From: Methanospirillum hungatei JF-1
Lineage (GTDB): Archaea > Halobacteriota > Methanomicrobia > Methanomicrobiales > Methanospirillaceae
Length of the DNA: 64,000 nucleotides
Assembly: GCF_000013445.1 (NCBI RefSeq)
Contig: NC_007796.1
Location: 2,826,936-2,890,935, forward strand
Direction of reading: 5' to 3'
Made by a program: the position numbers and the translations under genes. The notes below the pieces were generated by a model. The model was not told the origin of the DNA. It worked only from the letters and a program-made list of their open reading frames with translations, and made no database searches. This document shows positions 1 through 9,168 of this stretch, piece by piece. Positions within the stretch are counted from its first letter, which is position 1, and the number at the start of each line of letters is the position of its first letter.

Positions 1-130
1 GTCTGGAAGAAAATACCTTCATTCCTGACTTTTCAAGAATTGTGGCCAGCACTGCTCCAAGCCAGGTCGTACACATTCCATCCGGAGCATCCGTATCATC
101 AAGGCCAATTAAAAACCAGGTGTTCGTCAT
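1..130 (-). CDS. tiaS: tRNA(Ile2) 2-agmatinylcytidine synthetase TiaS, N-terminal part
   Basis: Partial gene: the start codon is at 130 (reverse strand) and the gene runs off the left edge. The 43 visible residues begin MTNTWFLIGLDDTDAPDGM and continue CTTWLGAVLA. The I/LGxDDTDxPxGxCTTxL signature is the N-terminal motif of TiaS, which attaches agmatine to C34 of the AUA-decoding tRNA-Ile in archaea using ATP. Only the N-terminal nucleotide-binding segment is visible, so the rest cannot be checked. It is transcribed away from the HTH regulator at 258, leaving a 127-bp divergent intergenic region. Its presence argues against extending that regulator upstream to position 42. Confidence 0.85.
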   Translation of the reverse strand, partial: MTNTWFLIGLDDTDAPDGMCTTWLGAVLATILEKSGMKVFSSR

Positions 131-257
131 CAGCTTTTCATCCGTATATTTCTGCAAATCTCATGCAAATCAGGGAGCATCCAGATTATCTGCTAATTAT
201 GAATCTGCGCACCAAATTCCTTATGTACAGGAATTATACAAGTACCTTCTACGGTAC

Positions 258-1178
258 ATGTCCCAGGATCGTCTGCTCCGTAATGTCATCAGTGTGATGA
301 TCATGGCAGGATATGAAGTATCCGAAGTTTTCGCAATGAGACCGAAGAGTTTTGACATCATTGCAGGAAATGGTGAACGGATAGTAGTCCTGAAAGTCAT
401 CTCACATATCGATAGCATTAGCGAAGAGAATGCACGGGATCTTGACAGAATCGCACGTAACCTTGACGGTACTCCCCTTATCGTCGGTGAACGGGCCCGT
501 GATGCTGAACTTGAACGTGGCGCAGTATATGTCAGGTACGGAATATTCGCGATAAATTACCCGACCTTGCATGATTATTTTGTAGAAGATTCCCCCCCGC
601 TCATTTATGCATCACCCGGTGGTCTGTATGTGAATATCAGCGGGGAACGGCTGCGTGAACTTCGTGAGACCAGAAGCCTCTCTCTCGGAGACCTGGGGCA
701 GATTCTGGGTGTTTCCAGACGGACGGTGGCAAAATATGAGGCAGGCATGGGAACAACGATTGAGATAGCGCTGCGTATCGAAGAGACTTTTGACTCAGGA
801 GTAATCGAGCCGATCGATCTCATTCAGTCAAAATCACAGTTCACAAAACCTGAAATGCCAGAGGTTCCGGAGGAGATACCGATTCAGGCTGCAATAGAAG
901 AGATGGGTATGCATGTCCAGCCCATGTATCATGCACCATTTCAGGCCCTTGTCAGGTATGATTCACATACCATACTCACCGGATATGGATCGGCACAAAA
1001 AGTCGCACGACGTGCCGGGATCATTGGCAACATTTCTCAGGTGACGCGGACACATGCCATGTGTGTGATGACCGATGATCAGCGACAGCGCAGAATAGGC
1101 CGTACCCTGATGATTGGTGAGGATTCTCTTCTTTCTCTTGATGAGCCGGATGATCTCATCAATCTGATCCTAAACTGA
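258..1178 (+). CDS. Archaeal HTH (Cro/CI-type) transcriptional regulator
   Basis: Protein of 306 aa. The N-terminal half (MSQDRLLRNVISVMIMAGYE...) resembles the nuclease-like fold of the conserved archaeal 'putative HTH-type transcriptional regulatory protein' family. A helix-turn-helix follows at about residues 130-175 (LRELRETRSLSLGDLGQILG, then VSRRTVAKYE), and the C-terminal third is a conserved domain ending in a leucine-rich tail. I start at ATG 258: the frame is open to 42, but that upstream part overlaps tiaS on the other strand and lacks family character. Regulatory target unknown; the family is widespread in euryarchaea. It sits 53 bp upstream of the thermosome gene, which has its own promoter. 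Confidence 0.85.
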   Translation: MSQDRLLRNVISVMIMAGYEVSEVFAMRPKSFDIIAGNGERIVVLKVISHIDSISEENARDLDRIARNLDGTPLIVGERARDAELERGAVYVRYGIFAINYPTLHDYFVEDSPPLIYASPGGLYVNISGERLRELRETRSLSLGDLGQILGVSRRTVAKYEAGMGTTIEIALRIEETFDSGVIEPIDLIQSKSQFTKPEMPEVPEEIPIQAAIEEMGMHVQPMYHAPFQALVRYDSHTILTGYGSAQKVARRAGIIGNISQVTRTHAMCVMTDDQRQRRIGRTLMIGEDSLLSLDEPDDLINLILN

Positions 1179-1179
1179 T

Positions 1180-1191
1180 ATTTTTATATAG
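1180..1191 (+). promoter_or_regulatory. TATA box of the thermosome gene
   Basis: The stretch tatttttatatag matches the archaeal TATA consensus (TTTATATA) and lies about 40 bp upstream of the thermosome ATG. Transcription would start near 1213, giving a short leader. This is a sequence match only, but position and composition fit well between the HTH stop at 1178 and ATG 1232. Confidence 0.65.
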
Positions 1192-1231
1192 AACCACTAA
1201 ACAACCTTATCCTACAACGTGGTGATATTTT

Positions 1232-2890
1232 ATGGCTACACAACTTGGAGGACAGCCAATTCTCATCCTTAAAGAAGGAAGTTCCCGTACCCGCGGGCGC
1301 GATGCACAGGGCATGAACATCGCCGCAGCAAAGGCCGTTGCCAATGCAGTCCGGACTACACTCGGACCAAAAGGCATGGATAAGATGCTGGTCGATACCA
1401 TCGGTGATGTCGTCATTACGAACGATGGTGTAACCATTCTCAAAGAGATGGACATCGAACATCCTGCTGCAAAGATGATGGTAGAGATCGCAAAGACCCA
1501 GGATGATGAGGTCGGCGATGGAACCACCACTGCAGTAGTTATCGCAGGAGAGCTCCTGAAACGCTCAGAAGAACTCCTTGAACAGGATGTTCACCCAACG
1601 GTTATCGCCCATGGATACCGGATGGCAGCTGAGAAGGCACAGGAACTTCTTCAGAAGATTGCCATTGATGTCAAGCCGAGAGATACAAAGATACTCAAGA
1701 AAATAGCCGAGACCGCAATGACCGGAAAGGGCGCAGAAGCAGCAAAAGAAAAATTCTGTGACCTTGTCGTCCAGGCAGTCACCATGGTTGCCGATGATGA
1801 TGGAACGGTTGACACTGAAAATATCAAGATTGAGAAGAAAGTCGGTGGTTCAATCGAAGATTCAGAGATCGTCCTCGGAATGGTCATTGACAAGGAACGT
1901 GTCCACCCCGGCATGCCAGAAAAGGTCACCAAGGCAAAGATCATGCTCCTGAACGCTGCAGTCGAGTTCAAGAAGACTGAAGTTGACGCAGAGATCAGCA
2001 TCACCAGCCCTGACCAGCTTCAGGCATTCCTTGATGAAGAAGAGCGGATGATCAAGTCCATCACCGACAAGATCATCAAGAGCGGTGCAAAAGTCCTCTT
2101 CTGTCAGAAGGGTATTGATGACATTGCCCAGCACTACCTTGCAAAAGCAGGTATCCTTGCAGTCCGCCGTGTCAAGAAGTCTGACATGGAGAAACTCAAC
2201 CGTGCAACCGGTGCATCCATCATCTCCAGCATTGATGCAATCCAGGGATCTGAACTCGGATATGCAGGCTTGGTCGAGGAACGCAAGATCTCAGGCGAAG
2301 AGATGATCTTTGTCGAGGAATGCAAGAACCCCAAGGCTGTCTCCATTATCATTCACGGTGGAACTGAACATGTCGTTGCAGAACTTGACCGTGCTTTTGA
2401 AGATGCAATCCGTGTCGTCGGTGTTGTTCTTGAGGACAAGAAGTGTGTAGCCGGTGGCGGAGCTCCGGAGACTGAACTTTCGTTACGTCTTCGCGAGTAT
2501 GCAGCAAGTGTAGGTGGCCGTGCTCAGCTCGCCATCGAAGCATTTGCAGCAGCCCTTGAGATCATCCCCCGCACTCTTGCAGAAAATGCCGGACTTGACC
2601 CGATTGATATGCTTGTCGAGCTCCGTGCAGCACATGAGAAGGGTCAGAAGACGGTCGGTCTCAATGTATTCGATGCAAAGCCATCAGATATGTACAAGGA
2701 AGGTGTTGTCGAGCCGCTCCGTGTCAAGACTCAGGCTATTGCAAGTGCAGCAGAAGCTGCAGTAATGATCCTGCGGATCGATGACATCATCGCTTCAGCA
2801 AAATCAGCAGCACCAGACATGCCACCAGGCGGAATGGGAGGCATGGGCGGCGGTATGGGTGGAATGGGCGATATGGGCATGGGTATGTAA
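1232..2890 (+). CDS. thsA: Thermosome subunit (group II chaperonin)
   Basis: Protein of 552 aa, full length for the family. It forms the double-ring ATP-dependent chaperonin of the archaeal cytosol. Visible family motifs are [13 protein letters not shown] near residue 45, [11 protein letters not shown], the ATPase signature GDGTTTAVV near residue 92, and AGGGAPE near residue 405. The C-terminus is the flexible Gly/Met-rich tail typical of thermosomes ([19 protein letters not shown]). The ATG at 1232 follows a strong TATA box. It is probably a single-gene transcript: the next gene downstream is on the opposite strand. No second chaperonin subunit is in this window. Confidence 0.97.
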   Translation: MATQLGGQPILILKEGSSRTRGRDAQGMNIAAAKAVANAVRTTLGPKGMDKMLVDTIGDVVITNDGVTILKEMDIEHPAAKMMVEIAKTQDDEVGDGTTTAVVIAGELLKRSEELLEQDVHPTVIAHGYRMAAEKAQELLQKIAIDVKPRDTKILKKIAETAMTGKGAEAAKEKFCDLVVQAVTMVADDDGTVDTENIKIEKKVGGSIEDSEIVLGMVIDKERVHPGMPEKVTKAKIMLLNAAVEFKKTEVDAEISITSPDQLQAFLDEEERMIKSITDKIIKSGAKVLFCQKGIDDIAQHYLAKAGILAVRRVKKSDMEKLNRATGASIISSIDAIQGSELGYAGLVEERKISGEEMIFVEECKNPKAVSIIIHGGTEHVVAELDRAFEDAIRVVGVVLEDKKCVAGGGAPETELSLRLREYAASVGGRAQLAIEAFAAALEIIPRTLAENAGLDPIDMLVELRAAHEKGQKTVGLNVFDAKPSDMYKEGVVEPLRVKTQAIASAAEAAVMILRIDDIIASAKSAAPDMPPGGMGGMGGGMGGMGDMGMGM

Positions 2891-2935
2891 ATACCCCCAT
2901 ACCAACAAAACACTCACCCAAAAAAATTAAAATAA

Positions 2936-3445
2936 TTACTCATGAAGGGATGACGACGTTTCTGTCGTCCCCGTCAGAATTTTTTTCACGTCTACCCAGA
3001 TAATCAGTCTTTTTTCTGATTCATGTTCTTCTGAAGAACTTTCAGCCCTGATCCCTTCTTCTTCATCGAGTTTGATAATACCCTGAATATAATCGGTCAG
3101 GTGTTCATCTACTCCCTTAATATTGGTATCAATGGAATTCTCATCAATAGTGAGGACACTGTGAACCTCATCGACGATTACACCGACACTGGTATTTTCA
3201 AAGGCATCCGGAATAAGTACCATAATCTTCTGCTCTTCCCGCTTCTTAGCCGGTGTGATGCCAAGAAGATAATGCAGGTTTATAATGGTGGTAATCTCTC
3301 CCCGGAGGTTTAAGAGACCAGTAACATGGGAGGGAGCACGGGGTATTGGTGTTATTGGCAGCATCTCCACGATTTCACGTGCTATGCCGATATCCATGGC
3401 ATATAATTCTCCCCCTAACTCAAATTCCAAAATATCTACAACCAT
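2936..3445 (-). CDS. cheW: CheW-type chemotaxis adaptor protein
   Basis: Protein of 169 aa consisting of one CheW (SH3-like) domain, the adaptor that links methyl-accepting receptors to the CheA kinase. Family features: VDILEFELGGELYAMDIGIA at the start, then ITPIPRAPSHVTGLLNLRGE and VGVIVDEVHSVLTID. The segment at about residues 135-150 (EEEGIRAESSSEEHESEKR) is an acidic insertion before the last strand. The gene is divergent from the soluble MCP at 4063, its likely partner. The start at 3445 is preceded by a perfect 8-bp inverted repeat one base upstream (3447-3471). No cheA is visible in the window. Confidence 0.9.
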   Translation of the reverse strand: MVVDILEFELGGELYAMDIGIAREIVEMLPITPIPRAPSHVTGLLNLRGEITTIINLHYLLGITPAKKREEQKIMVLIPDAFENTSVGVIVDEVHSVLTIDENSIDTNIKGVDEHLTDYIQGIIKLDEEEGIRAESSSEEHESEKRLIIWVDVKKILTGTTETSSSLHE

Positions 3446-3446
3446 A

Positions 3447-3471
3447 CCTGAAGATTGATCTATTCTTCAGG
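3447..3471 (-). promoter_or_regulatory. Perfect inverted repeat abutting the cheW start codon
   Basis: CCTGAAGA (3447-3454) and TCTTCAGG (3464-3471) are perfect reverse complements separated by 9 nt, ending one base before the cheW ATG. In the transcript the start codon would sit at the foot of an 8-bp hairpin, and the only Shine-Dalgarno-like AGG is inside the stem. It could be a translational hairpin or a DNA operator; the sequence does not decide which. Confidence 0.5.
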
Positions 3472-4062
3472 GGTTTGAACTTTTGGGAATGCAAAATAAT
3501 GACAATACGTGAACCCGAAAACAGTGATGAATGCTGACAGTAATTAATCAGGGAATGTGTAAATGCAGGAGAATAACACCTGCCTGTATGTGCTGAACCA
3601 AACCCCCCGGATATCTCATGCCTGATATGTTCACACAAGTTCCCTGACAATATTTCATTCTTTTATGGCCAATATATAAACCTTCGTTACTATTTTTTAA
3701 AAATACAGACCAGACATCGGATAATTGATCTTCCCCTATCAGATATGAAAACACAGAAAGGGGGTATTATTAGACTTAAAATTGCATTTAAATAATAAAT
3801 TGAAATTTTTATGATGAAAGCATCTTTTTCAGAATATATAAGAATAGTATTATAAGTAACTTACAGATGATTCAAAACCTGACAATTTCCCTGATAACTG
3901 ATAATACGCGCAGATAAACATAATAATTCAGATACACATAATGACTCTTACGGCACTAGATTCATACCATCTGAAAAGTTCAAAAAGGAACACTTTTCAT
4001 CTTCACAGAGAAAGGAGTATTATTCATAATGATGACAGGGGCTATCTCAAAAGGGATGGATT
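3472..4062. other. AT-rich intergenic region between cheW and the MCP gene
   Basis: About 590 bp without a credible gene; the short open frames here have no family character and poor codon use. It must hold the divergent promoters for cheW (leftward) and the MCP gene (rightward). A TATA-like gaatatataag is present near 3832-3842. Homopolymeric A/T runs are common. I see no RNA gene or repeat other than the palindrome next to cheW. Confidence 0.5.
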
Positions 4063-6360
4063 ATGGCTGGAAATCCAATTAAGGTATTATTTGTTGAGGA
4101 CAATGAGGATCATGCCTTCCTAATTATTCATGAACTGAAAAAGGGAGGATATGATCCTACATTAAAACGGGTTGATACCATAGAAGATGTCAGGTCTTCT
4201 CTGGATTCAAATGAGTGGGATGTCGTTCTCTGTGATTACAGTCTGCCAGGGTTTAATGGTGTGGATGTTATTGAGGAGTACCGGAAAAGAAACCTTGATT
4301 ACCCCTTTATTATCGTCTCAGGAGAGATTGGTGAAGATACTGCGGTCACCCTGATGAAACGCGGAGCACATGATTATGTGTTCAAAGGCAATCTCTCCCC
4401 GCTTGTTCCAGTCATCGAACGTGAAATCAGAGAGGCTGAAAACCGCCATAAAAGACGGGAGATTGAAGAACTGCAGCGTGCAGAGGCGATAAAATTCAGG
4501 GCTATGATCGACTCCTCGTATGATGCCATCACCCTCTTTGATAACGATACCCTTATTGAGTGCAATGCAACAACCCCGAAGATATTCAGGGTTCCTGACT
4601 CACAATCCATACTGGGAGCCTCAATATACTCACTCGCCCCTGAAAACCAGGCAGATGGTTCATCATCGAGAATCTTTTTTAACAAGGCTTTTACCGCTGC
4701 AAAACAGGGCATCCCCCAGGATCTTGAATGCATCCTGAACCGGTTTGATGGTACATCCTTTGATGTCGAACTTACCCTCACATTACTTACCCTCCCCGAA
4801 GGCCCGAGAATCCAGGCAACCTTCCGTGATATCAGCGAACGGAAAAGAGCAGAACGTGAGATGCATGACCAGATGGAGACTATCAAAGAACTCCAGCAGC
4901 AGGAGATGACCATGATCAATCAAAACCCGCTCCCCCTTCTGCTCATGGACCTGCAATTGCACATTCTGAAGGTGAACGCATCCTTCATTGAGATGAGCGG
5001 GTACACCGAACAGCAGCTCCTTTCCATGCGTGCCAATGATTTCAAGGTACTTGAAAAAACCGGTCAGGGGCTTCGTGATGCATTGAAGTCAAAAAAAGCA
5101 GTAACCGGCCAACTCATCGTGGAATTTCCGGCAGGCATTCACCATATTGAACAAGATATCATCCCACTTCTTGACAAGCACCACGAAGTTGTCAGTATCA
5201 TGTCCACATACAAGGACAAGACAAACGAGATCAAAAAGGAACAGGAGATTCAGCGTATGATTAAGGAGGCAGAAGAGCATGCCAACCTCCTTGATCTTGC
5301 TGCAAAAGATATCGGTGAAGCGTTTGCCCTTGTTTCAAAGGGAGACATGACAACTGAAATATTAAAACGTGAGAATGATCCGCTCATTGCCGTAAAAGAG
5401 AACGCAAATAAGACCATTGCAGCCCTTCGGAAGGCATTGCAGGAGGTCAGCAGAGTTTCAACCAGTGTTTCGGAGAACATGGGGGAGATTAGTAAAGGAT
5501 CATCTGACATCGCGAGGGCAACCCAGGCAGTTGCCAAAACAACCATGGAGTCTTCAGAAATTGGTAAGAACCTCATCGCCCACATGGAAGATATCACCAA
5601 CAAAATCTCAAACCTCTCCGCCTCGAATGAAGAGATCACAAGTACTAGCCAGGAGGTTCTCCGTCATGCCAGAGATGTCGCAACACGGGGAAATGAGGCA
5701 CAGACTCTTGGTAATGAAGCAAACAACAAGATGAGTCTGGTGATGAAGATAGCACAGGAGAGTGTTGAGGATATTGATGAACTCAACTCGCAGATTCGGG
5801 AGATCAATAAGATCGTCAAGATGATCAATGACATTGCCGGACAGATCAATCTGCTTGCCCTGAATGCTGCAATCGAAGCTGCACGGGCAGGAGATGCGGG
5901 AAGAGGGTTTGCGGTTGTTGCCGGTGAAGTCAAGAACCTGGCCGCTGATGCACGGAAAGCAACCGACCATATCGGCGATGTTATAACCGCCATTCAGAGA
6001 AGCAGTGAGAAGACATCAACGGCGATCCGATCTTCCCACTCCGAGATTGCTGTCGGCGTGGAAAGTGTGAACAAGACCATAGAGTCACTCAATATTATGG
6101 TCAGCGGGGCATCAGAAGTGACCAGGGACATGGGAGAGATTGTCAGAGCGATAGAAGATCAGGCAAATATTGCCACAGCCATCGTTAACACTGCCCAGGA
6201 AGGGATCAGTCTGACAAGTGAGAACCTTACCCAGATAGAAGAACTCTCCGCTCTTGCAGAATCAGTCAGTGCCTCAGTCCAGGAGATCAACAGTGCTATT
6301 ATTGAAGTCGAAGGATTGTCCGGAGAACTCCGGACCCAGATTCAGGCCTTTAAAATATAA
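4063..6360 (+). CDS. Soluble REC-PAS-PAS-MCP chemoreceptor
   Basis: Protein of 765 aa with no membrane segment. Residues ~7-125 form a response-regulator receiver domain (LFVEDNEDH acidic pair, phospho-Asp in [10 protein letters not shown], Lys in [10 protein letters not shown]). Two PAS domains follow (~140-265 and ~285-395), then a HAMP-like helix pair (~425-475) and a methyl-accepting signalling domain (~480-760). The conserved hairpin tip is [20 protein letters not shown]. An MCP that takes its input from a phosphorylatable receiver and cytoplasmic PAS sensors suggests integration of a His-Asp phosphorelay with taxis. The ATG at 4063 is consistent with the REC N-terminus. It sits divergent to cheW. 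Confidence 0.93.
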   Translation: MAGNPIKVLFVEDNEDHAFLIIHELKKGGYDPTLKRVDTIEDVRSSLDSNEWDVVLCDYSLPGFNGVDVIEEYRKRNLDYPFIIVSGEIGEDTAVTLMKRGAHDYVFKGNLSPLVPVIEREIREAENRHKRREIEELQRAEAIKFRAMIDSSYDAITLFDNDTLIECNATTPKIFRVPDSQSILGASIYSLAPENQADGSSSRIFFNKAFTAAKQGIPQDLECILNRFDGTSFDVELTLTLLTLPEGPRIQATFRDISERKRAEREMHDQMETIKELQQQEMTMINQNPLPLLLMDLQLHILKVNASFIEMSGYTEQQLLSMRANDFKVLEKTGQGLRDALKSKKAVTGQLIVEFPAGIHHIEQDIIPLLDKHHEVVSIMSTYKDKTNEIKKEQEIQRMIKEAEEHANLLDLAAKDIGEAFALVSKGDMTTEILKRENDPLIAVKENANKTIAALRKALQEVSRVSTSVSENMGEISKGSSDIARATQAVAKTTMESSEIGKNLIAHMEDITNKISNLSASNEEITSTSQEVLRHARDVATRGNEAQTLGNEANNKMSLVMKIAQESVEDIDELNSQIREINKIVKMINDIAGQINLLALNAAIEAARAGDAGRGFAVVAGEVKNLAADARKATDHIGDVITAIQRSSEKTSTAIRSSHSEIAVGVESVNKTIESLNIMVSGASEVTRDMGEIVRAIEDQANIATAIVNTAQEGISLTSENLTQIEELSALAESVSASVQEINSAIIEVEGLSGELRTQIQAFKI

Positions 6361-7293
6361 TTAAAAAAAGTTCTGGGTGGCATAATAATATTCACCATCA
6401 AATGCCACCCCAATTCCGATTTTTTCGTGAGCGGGGAGGAGAAGTGCCTCTTTATGCGGCGGGCTGTCCATAAAGGATTCAATGGCCACCTGTGCAATCT
6501 CATAGGGGTCATCATTTCTGATCTCCCCAAATCCGTACACATCCTTCTCAACCGGGATCTTCACAATATTCTCTCCAATTCCGTAAAACGATGTCCCGTC
6601 CGGCAGCGTCCGGGACTGATCATAATGATGGCGATCTGCACGATCTGCAGGGTCCTCACCATCCGGATTGGTATGATCAAAAAAGCCCCTGTGAGCCATA
6701 TCTTTGCTGTGCTCGAGAGCGATCACATCCAGAGCGGTGTCACGGGTAAGTGAAGGCAGGTCCCGGAGGGCCCGTTCATCATTCGAGAGAACAAGAATAA
6801 TCTCTGCAATCTTTTCATTGAACCAGTCCTGTGGCCGGGTATATGTCTTCCCAATGGTAACGGTCCCCTGTGAAATGACATCATTCTCAGGATGGGGATC
6901 AGGAGTAAGGGAAAAACCCGGTCCCAGAATTGCCCCTGCGATATACTCCCCCGGAGGAATGGTATCTGGCACAGTTGCCAGGAGTTCACGATGGGCAGTC
7001 TCTCCAGGCCTGAGGAATGAGAAATGCACCGATCCCAACTCATAATCAGCCGGTGTAATTTTTTCATCGGAAGAGAGATAAAAAGTCACTTTTCTGCTCA
7101 TCGAGATCATCTGACCATAATTGACTGCTGTCACACTTCCAAAAACGGAAGAGCCTGGAGCAGCAGAGGGTTGAACATCGATTGAAAGCAGTCCGATATC
7201 TGCTGCTTTTTCTTCTCCGGCCACAAAACACGGGATAGTAAGAAGCAGAACACAGATGAGGAAAAAACGAAATATCAGTATGAAATCACCCAT
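6361..7293 (-). CDS. Secreted CARDB-CAP (SCP/PR1) domain protein
   Basis: Protein of 310 aa. Residues 1-26 are a signal peptide (hydrophobic ILIFRFFLICVLLLTIPCFV, then AGEE). Residues ~32-145 look like a CARDB adhesion-type beta-sandwich (ADIGLLSIDVQPSAAPGSSV, then FPGETAHRELLATVPDTIPP-like strands). Residues ~160-310 are a CAP/SCP domain, with LEHSKDMAHRGFFDHTNPDG carrying the typical His and ending in PPHKEALLLPAHEKIGIGVA. CAP proteins are extracellular; their molecular activity in archaea is not established. The gene converges on the MCP gene, with the two stop codons adjacent. Confidence 0.8.
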   Translation of the reverse strand: MGDFILIFRFFLICVLLLTIPCFVAGEEKAADIGLLSIDVQPSAAPGSSVFGSVTAVNYGQMISMSRKVTFYLSSDEKITPADYELGSVHFSFLRPGETAHRELLATVPDTIPPGEYIAGAILGPGFSLTPDPHPENDVISQGTVTIGKTYTRPQDWFNEKIAEIILVLSNDERALRDLPSLTRDTALDVIALEHSKDMAHRGFFDHTNPDGEDPADRADRHHYDQSRTLPDGTSFYGIGENIVKIPVEKDVYGFGEIRNDDPYEIAQVAIESFMDSPPHKEALLLPAHEKIGIGVAFDGEYYYATQNFF

Positions 7294-7355
7294 AAAAACC
7301 TGAAGAGTTTGCTGAAATATTGTCTGATCTCACCATCATTAGTGTTTCTGGTCTC

Positions 7356-7823
7356 TTAAAACCGAAACCACCGCATCATCACAATGGCATCTTCTGTGTC
7401 GGCATAATACCCGCAGATCTGAAACACCGGTTCGTACCCGAGTTTTGTGTAAAACTGGATGGCAGAGGTGTTTGAGACTCTGACTTCGAGCTGCATGGCT
7501 GTTGCTTTCTGAATCATTGCAGCCTGCTCAGCTCTCCTTACCAACGTCTTGCCAATACCCCGATTTCTCATATCAGGACTGACAGCAAGACTACAGATAT
7601 GCCCATACCGCTCCTCACCGGTGTCCTCAACACCACAAATGATATATCCACATATTGTGCCTTCCAATTCGGCAATGAAAACCGTATCTGAAAAGGTTGT
7701 GATGGCTTCCTCAAGTGTCTCACGCGCCCAGGGGTCAGGAAAAGAATTCCGTTCTATCCCCTGTACTGCTGTAATATCCGCCAAAGCCATCTTTCGTATC
7801 CGGAGACCTCTTTCCTGCATCAA
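7356..7823 (-). CDS. rimI: Ribosomal protein S18-alanine N-acetyltransferase-like GNAT (RimI/ArdI)
   Basis: Protein of 155 aa, a single GNAT domain. The acetyl-CoA pyrophosphate loop reads VSPDMRNRGIGKTLV (R-x-x-G-I-G) near residue 85, and the tail shows the NTSAIQFYTKLGYEPV beta-strand/helix typical of RimI and Naa10-type N-terminal acetyltransferases. In archaea such enzymes act on protein N-termini broadly, so the S18-alanine specificity is taken from the family name and not shown here. The gene lies between the secreted CAP gene and the divergent DUF1015 gene. Confidence 0.85.
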   Translation of the reverse strand: MMQERGLRIRKMALADITAVQGIERNSFPDPWARETLEEAITTFSDTVFIAELEGTICGYIICGVEDTGEERYGHICSLAVSPDMRNRGIGKTLVRRAEQAAMIQKATAMQLEVRVSNTSAIQFYTKLGYEPVFQICGYYADTEDAIVMMRWFRF

Positions 7824-7892
7824 AGCCTGTACTTATCTGTCAGTGTTATCATATAGAAACAAGGGAATATAGGTAAGAACACCTGGTGTCTT

Positions 7893-9152
7893 ATGGTTCA
7901 TGTATATCCATTTCAAGCAGTGCGGCCTGCTCCTGGAAAGGCAGAAGAGATTGCTGCCGTCCCGTATGACGTCGTGAGTGCCGAAGAAGCACGGGAGATA
8001 ATTGAGAAGAATCCACTCAGTTTTCTGCGGATAAGCAGAGCAGATGCACTTCTCCCTGACAAAGACCCGTATTCAGCGGAAGTATATAAACTTTCACGGG
8101 ATATATTTGATGAATACTGCAATTCCGGCCTGTTTGTCCAGGATGAGACGGCTGCAATGTATGTGTACCGGGTTCATGACGCCGGCAGAACATATACCGG
8201 CATTGCCTGCTGTGCTGATACCAGGGAGTATGAGAGTGGTGAGATCCGCCGGCATGAACTGACCAGATATGACAAGGAGGAAGATCGGACCAGGCATATT
8301 GATGCCATGAATGCCAACACCGGTCCGGTTGTCCTTCTTCACGGCTCTCATGCTGAGATAAAAGCGATCCTGAAGAAGTCCACTGAAAACCGTGAACCAG
8401 ATATGGTGGCACATGCCGCTAACGGAAGTGTCCATGAAATTTTTGCTATAAGGGATGAAGCCGTTCTTACCCGGCTTCATGAGATTTTTGTCTCAATCCC
8501 GGCACTCTATATTGCTGACGGGCATCACCGGTGTAAATCAGCAGTCAATATTGTTGAGAAGAGATCAGAGGGAGGTGTAAAGGTCCCTGAGGAGACCCAT
8601 CACGTTTTGTCTGTTATCTTTGCCGAGGATGAGGTAAAAGTTCACGGGTACAGCAGATTACTTACTGATCTTGCACCCCTGACACCAGATAATTTTCTTA
8701 AAAAAATATCCGATATTGCACATGTCACCCCCTATGGTGATGCAGACCGGTCCCAGTTTACCCTGACACCAAAGATTGGCGGAGAAGGCGATCATGTATT
8801 CCACCTGTACCTCAAGGGAAAATGGTATGAATGTGTGATCCCCCGCAACCCGAAGATTACCGATATCAGGGCGCTGGATGTGAGTGTGCTTCAGGAACAG
8901 ATCCTGATCCCATTCCTTGGCATCACGGATCCGAGAGGGGATCCACGGCTTCAGTACCTTGGTGGTGCCCGCCCGGTTCGTGACCTGATGATAAAAGTAG
9001 ACAGCGGTGAGTATGCAGCGGCAATCGCGATGCAACCGGTCGATGTAAGAACCGTCTTTTCTATCGCCGATGCAGGGGGAATCATGCCACCAAAATCGAC
9101 ATGGTTTGAACCAAAACTCCTAAGCGGACTACTTGTCCACTTACTTGAATAA
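7893..9152 (+). CDS. DUF1015 family protein
   Basis: Protein of 419 aa covering the full length of DUF1015. It starts MVHVYPFQAVRPAPGKAEEI and AAVPYDVVS, which is the conserved opening of the family, and carries ALYIADGHHRCKSAV near residue 208, a DGHHR motif like that of ParB/Srx-fold proteins. Members occur in bacteria and archaea. Some ParB-like archaeal relatives are free-serine kinases, but I cannot assign that activity here. A putative promoter region (70 bp) is shared with the divergent rimI. Another DGHHR protein (CBS-ParB) is encoded at 62729 in this window. Confidence 0.85.
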   Translation: MVHVYPFQAVRPAPGKAEEIAAVPYDVVSAEEAREIIEKNPLSFLRISRADALLPDKDPYSAEVYKLSRDIFDEYCNSGLFVQDETAAMYVYRVHDAGRTYTGIACCADTREYESGEIRRHELTRYDKEEDRTRHIDAMNANTGPVVLLHGSHAEIKAILKKSTENREPDMVAHAANGSVHEIFAIRDEAVLTRLHEIFVSIPALYIADGHHRCKSAVNIVEKRSEGGVKVPEETHHVLSVIFAEDEVKVHGYSRLLTDLAPLTPDNFLKKISDIAHVTPYGDADRSQFTLTPKIGGEGDHVFHLYLKGKWYECVIPRNPKITDIRALDVSVLQEQILIPFLGITDPRGDPRLQYLGGARPVRDLMIKVDSGEYAAAIAMQPVDVRTVFSIADAGGIMPPKSTWFEPKLLSGLLVHLLE

Positions 9153-9168
9153 AAATTTAGAAGTTTTA

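Noticed and set aside
42-257. N-terminal extension of the HTH regulator
   Set aside because: This part overlaps tiaS on the opposite strand and lacks the family N-terminus, which begins at 258.
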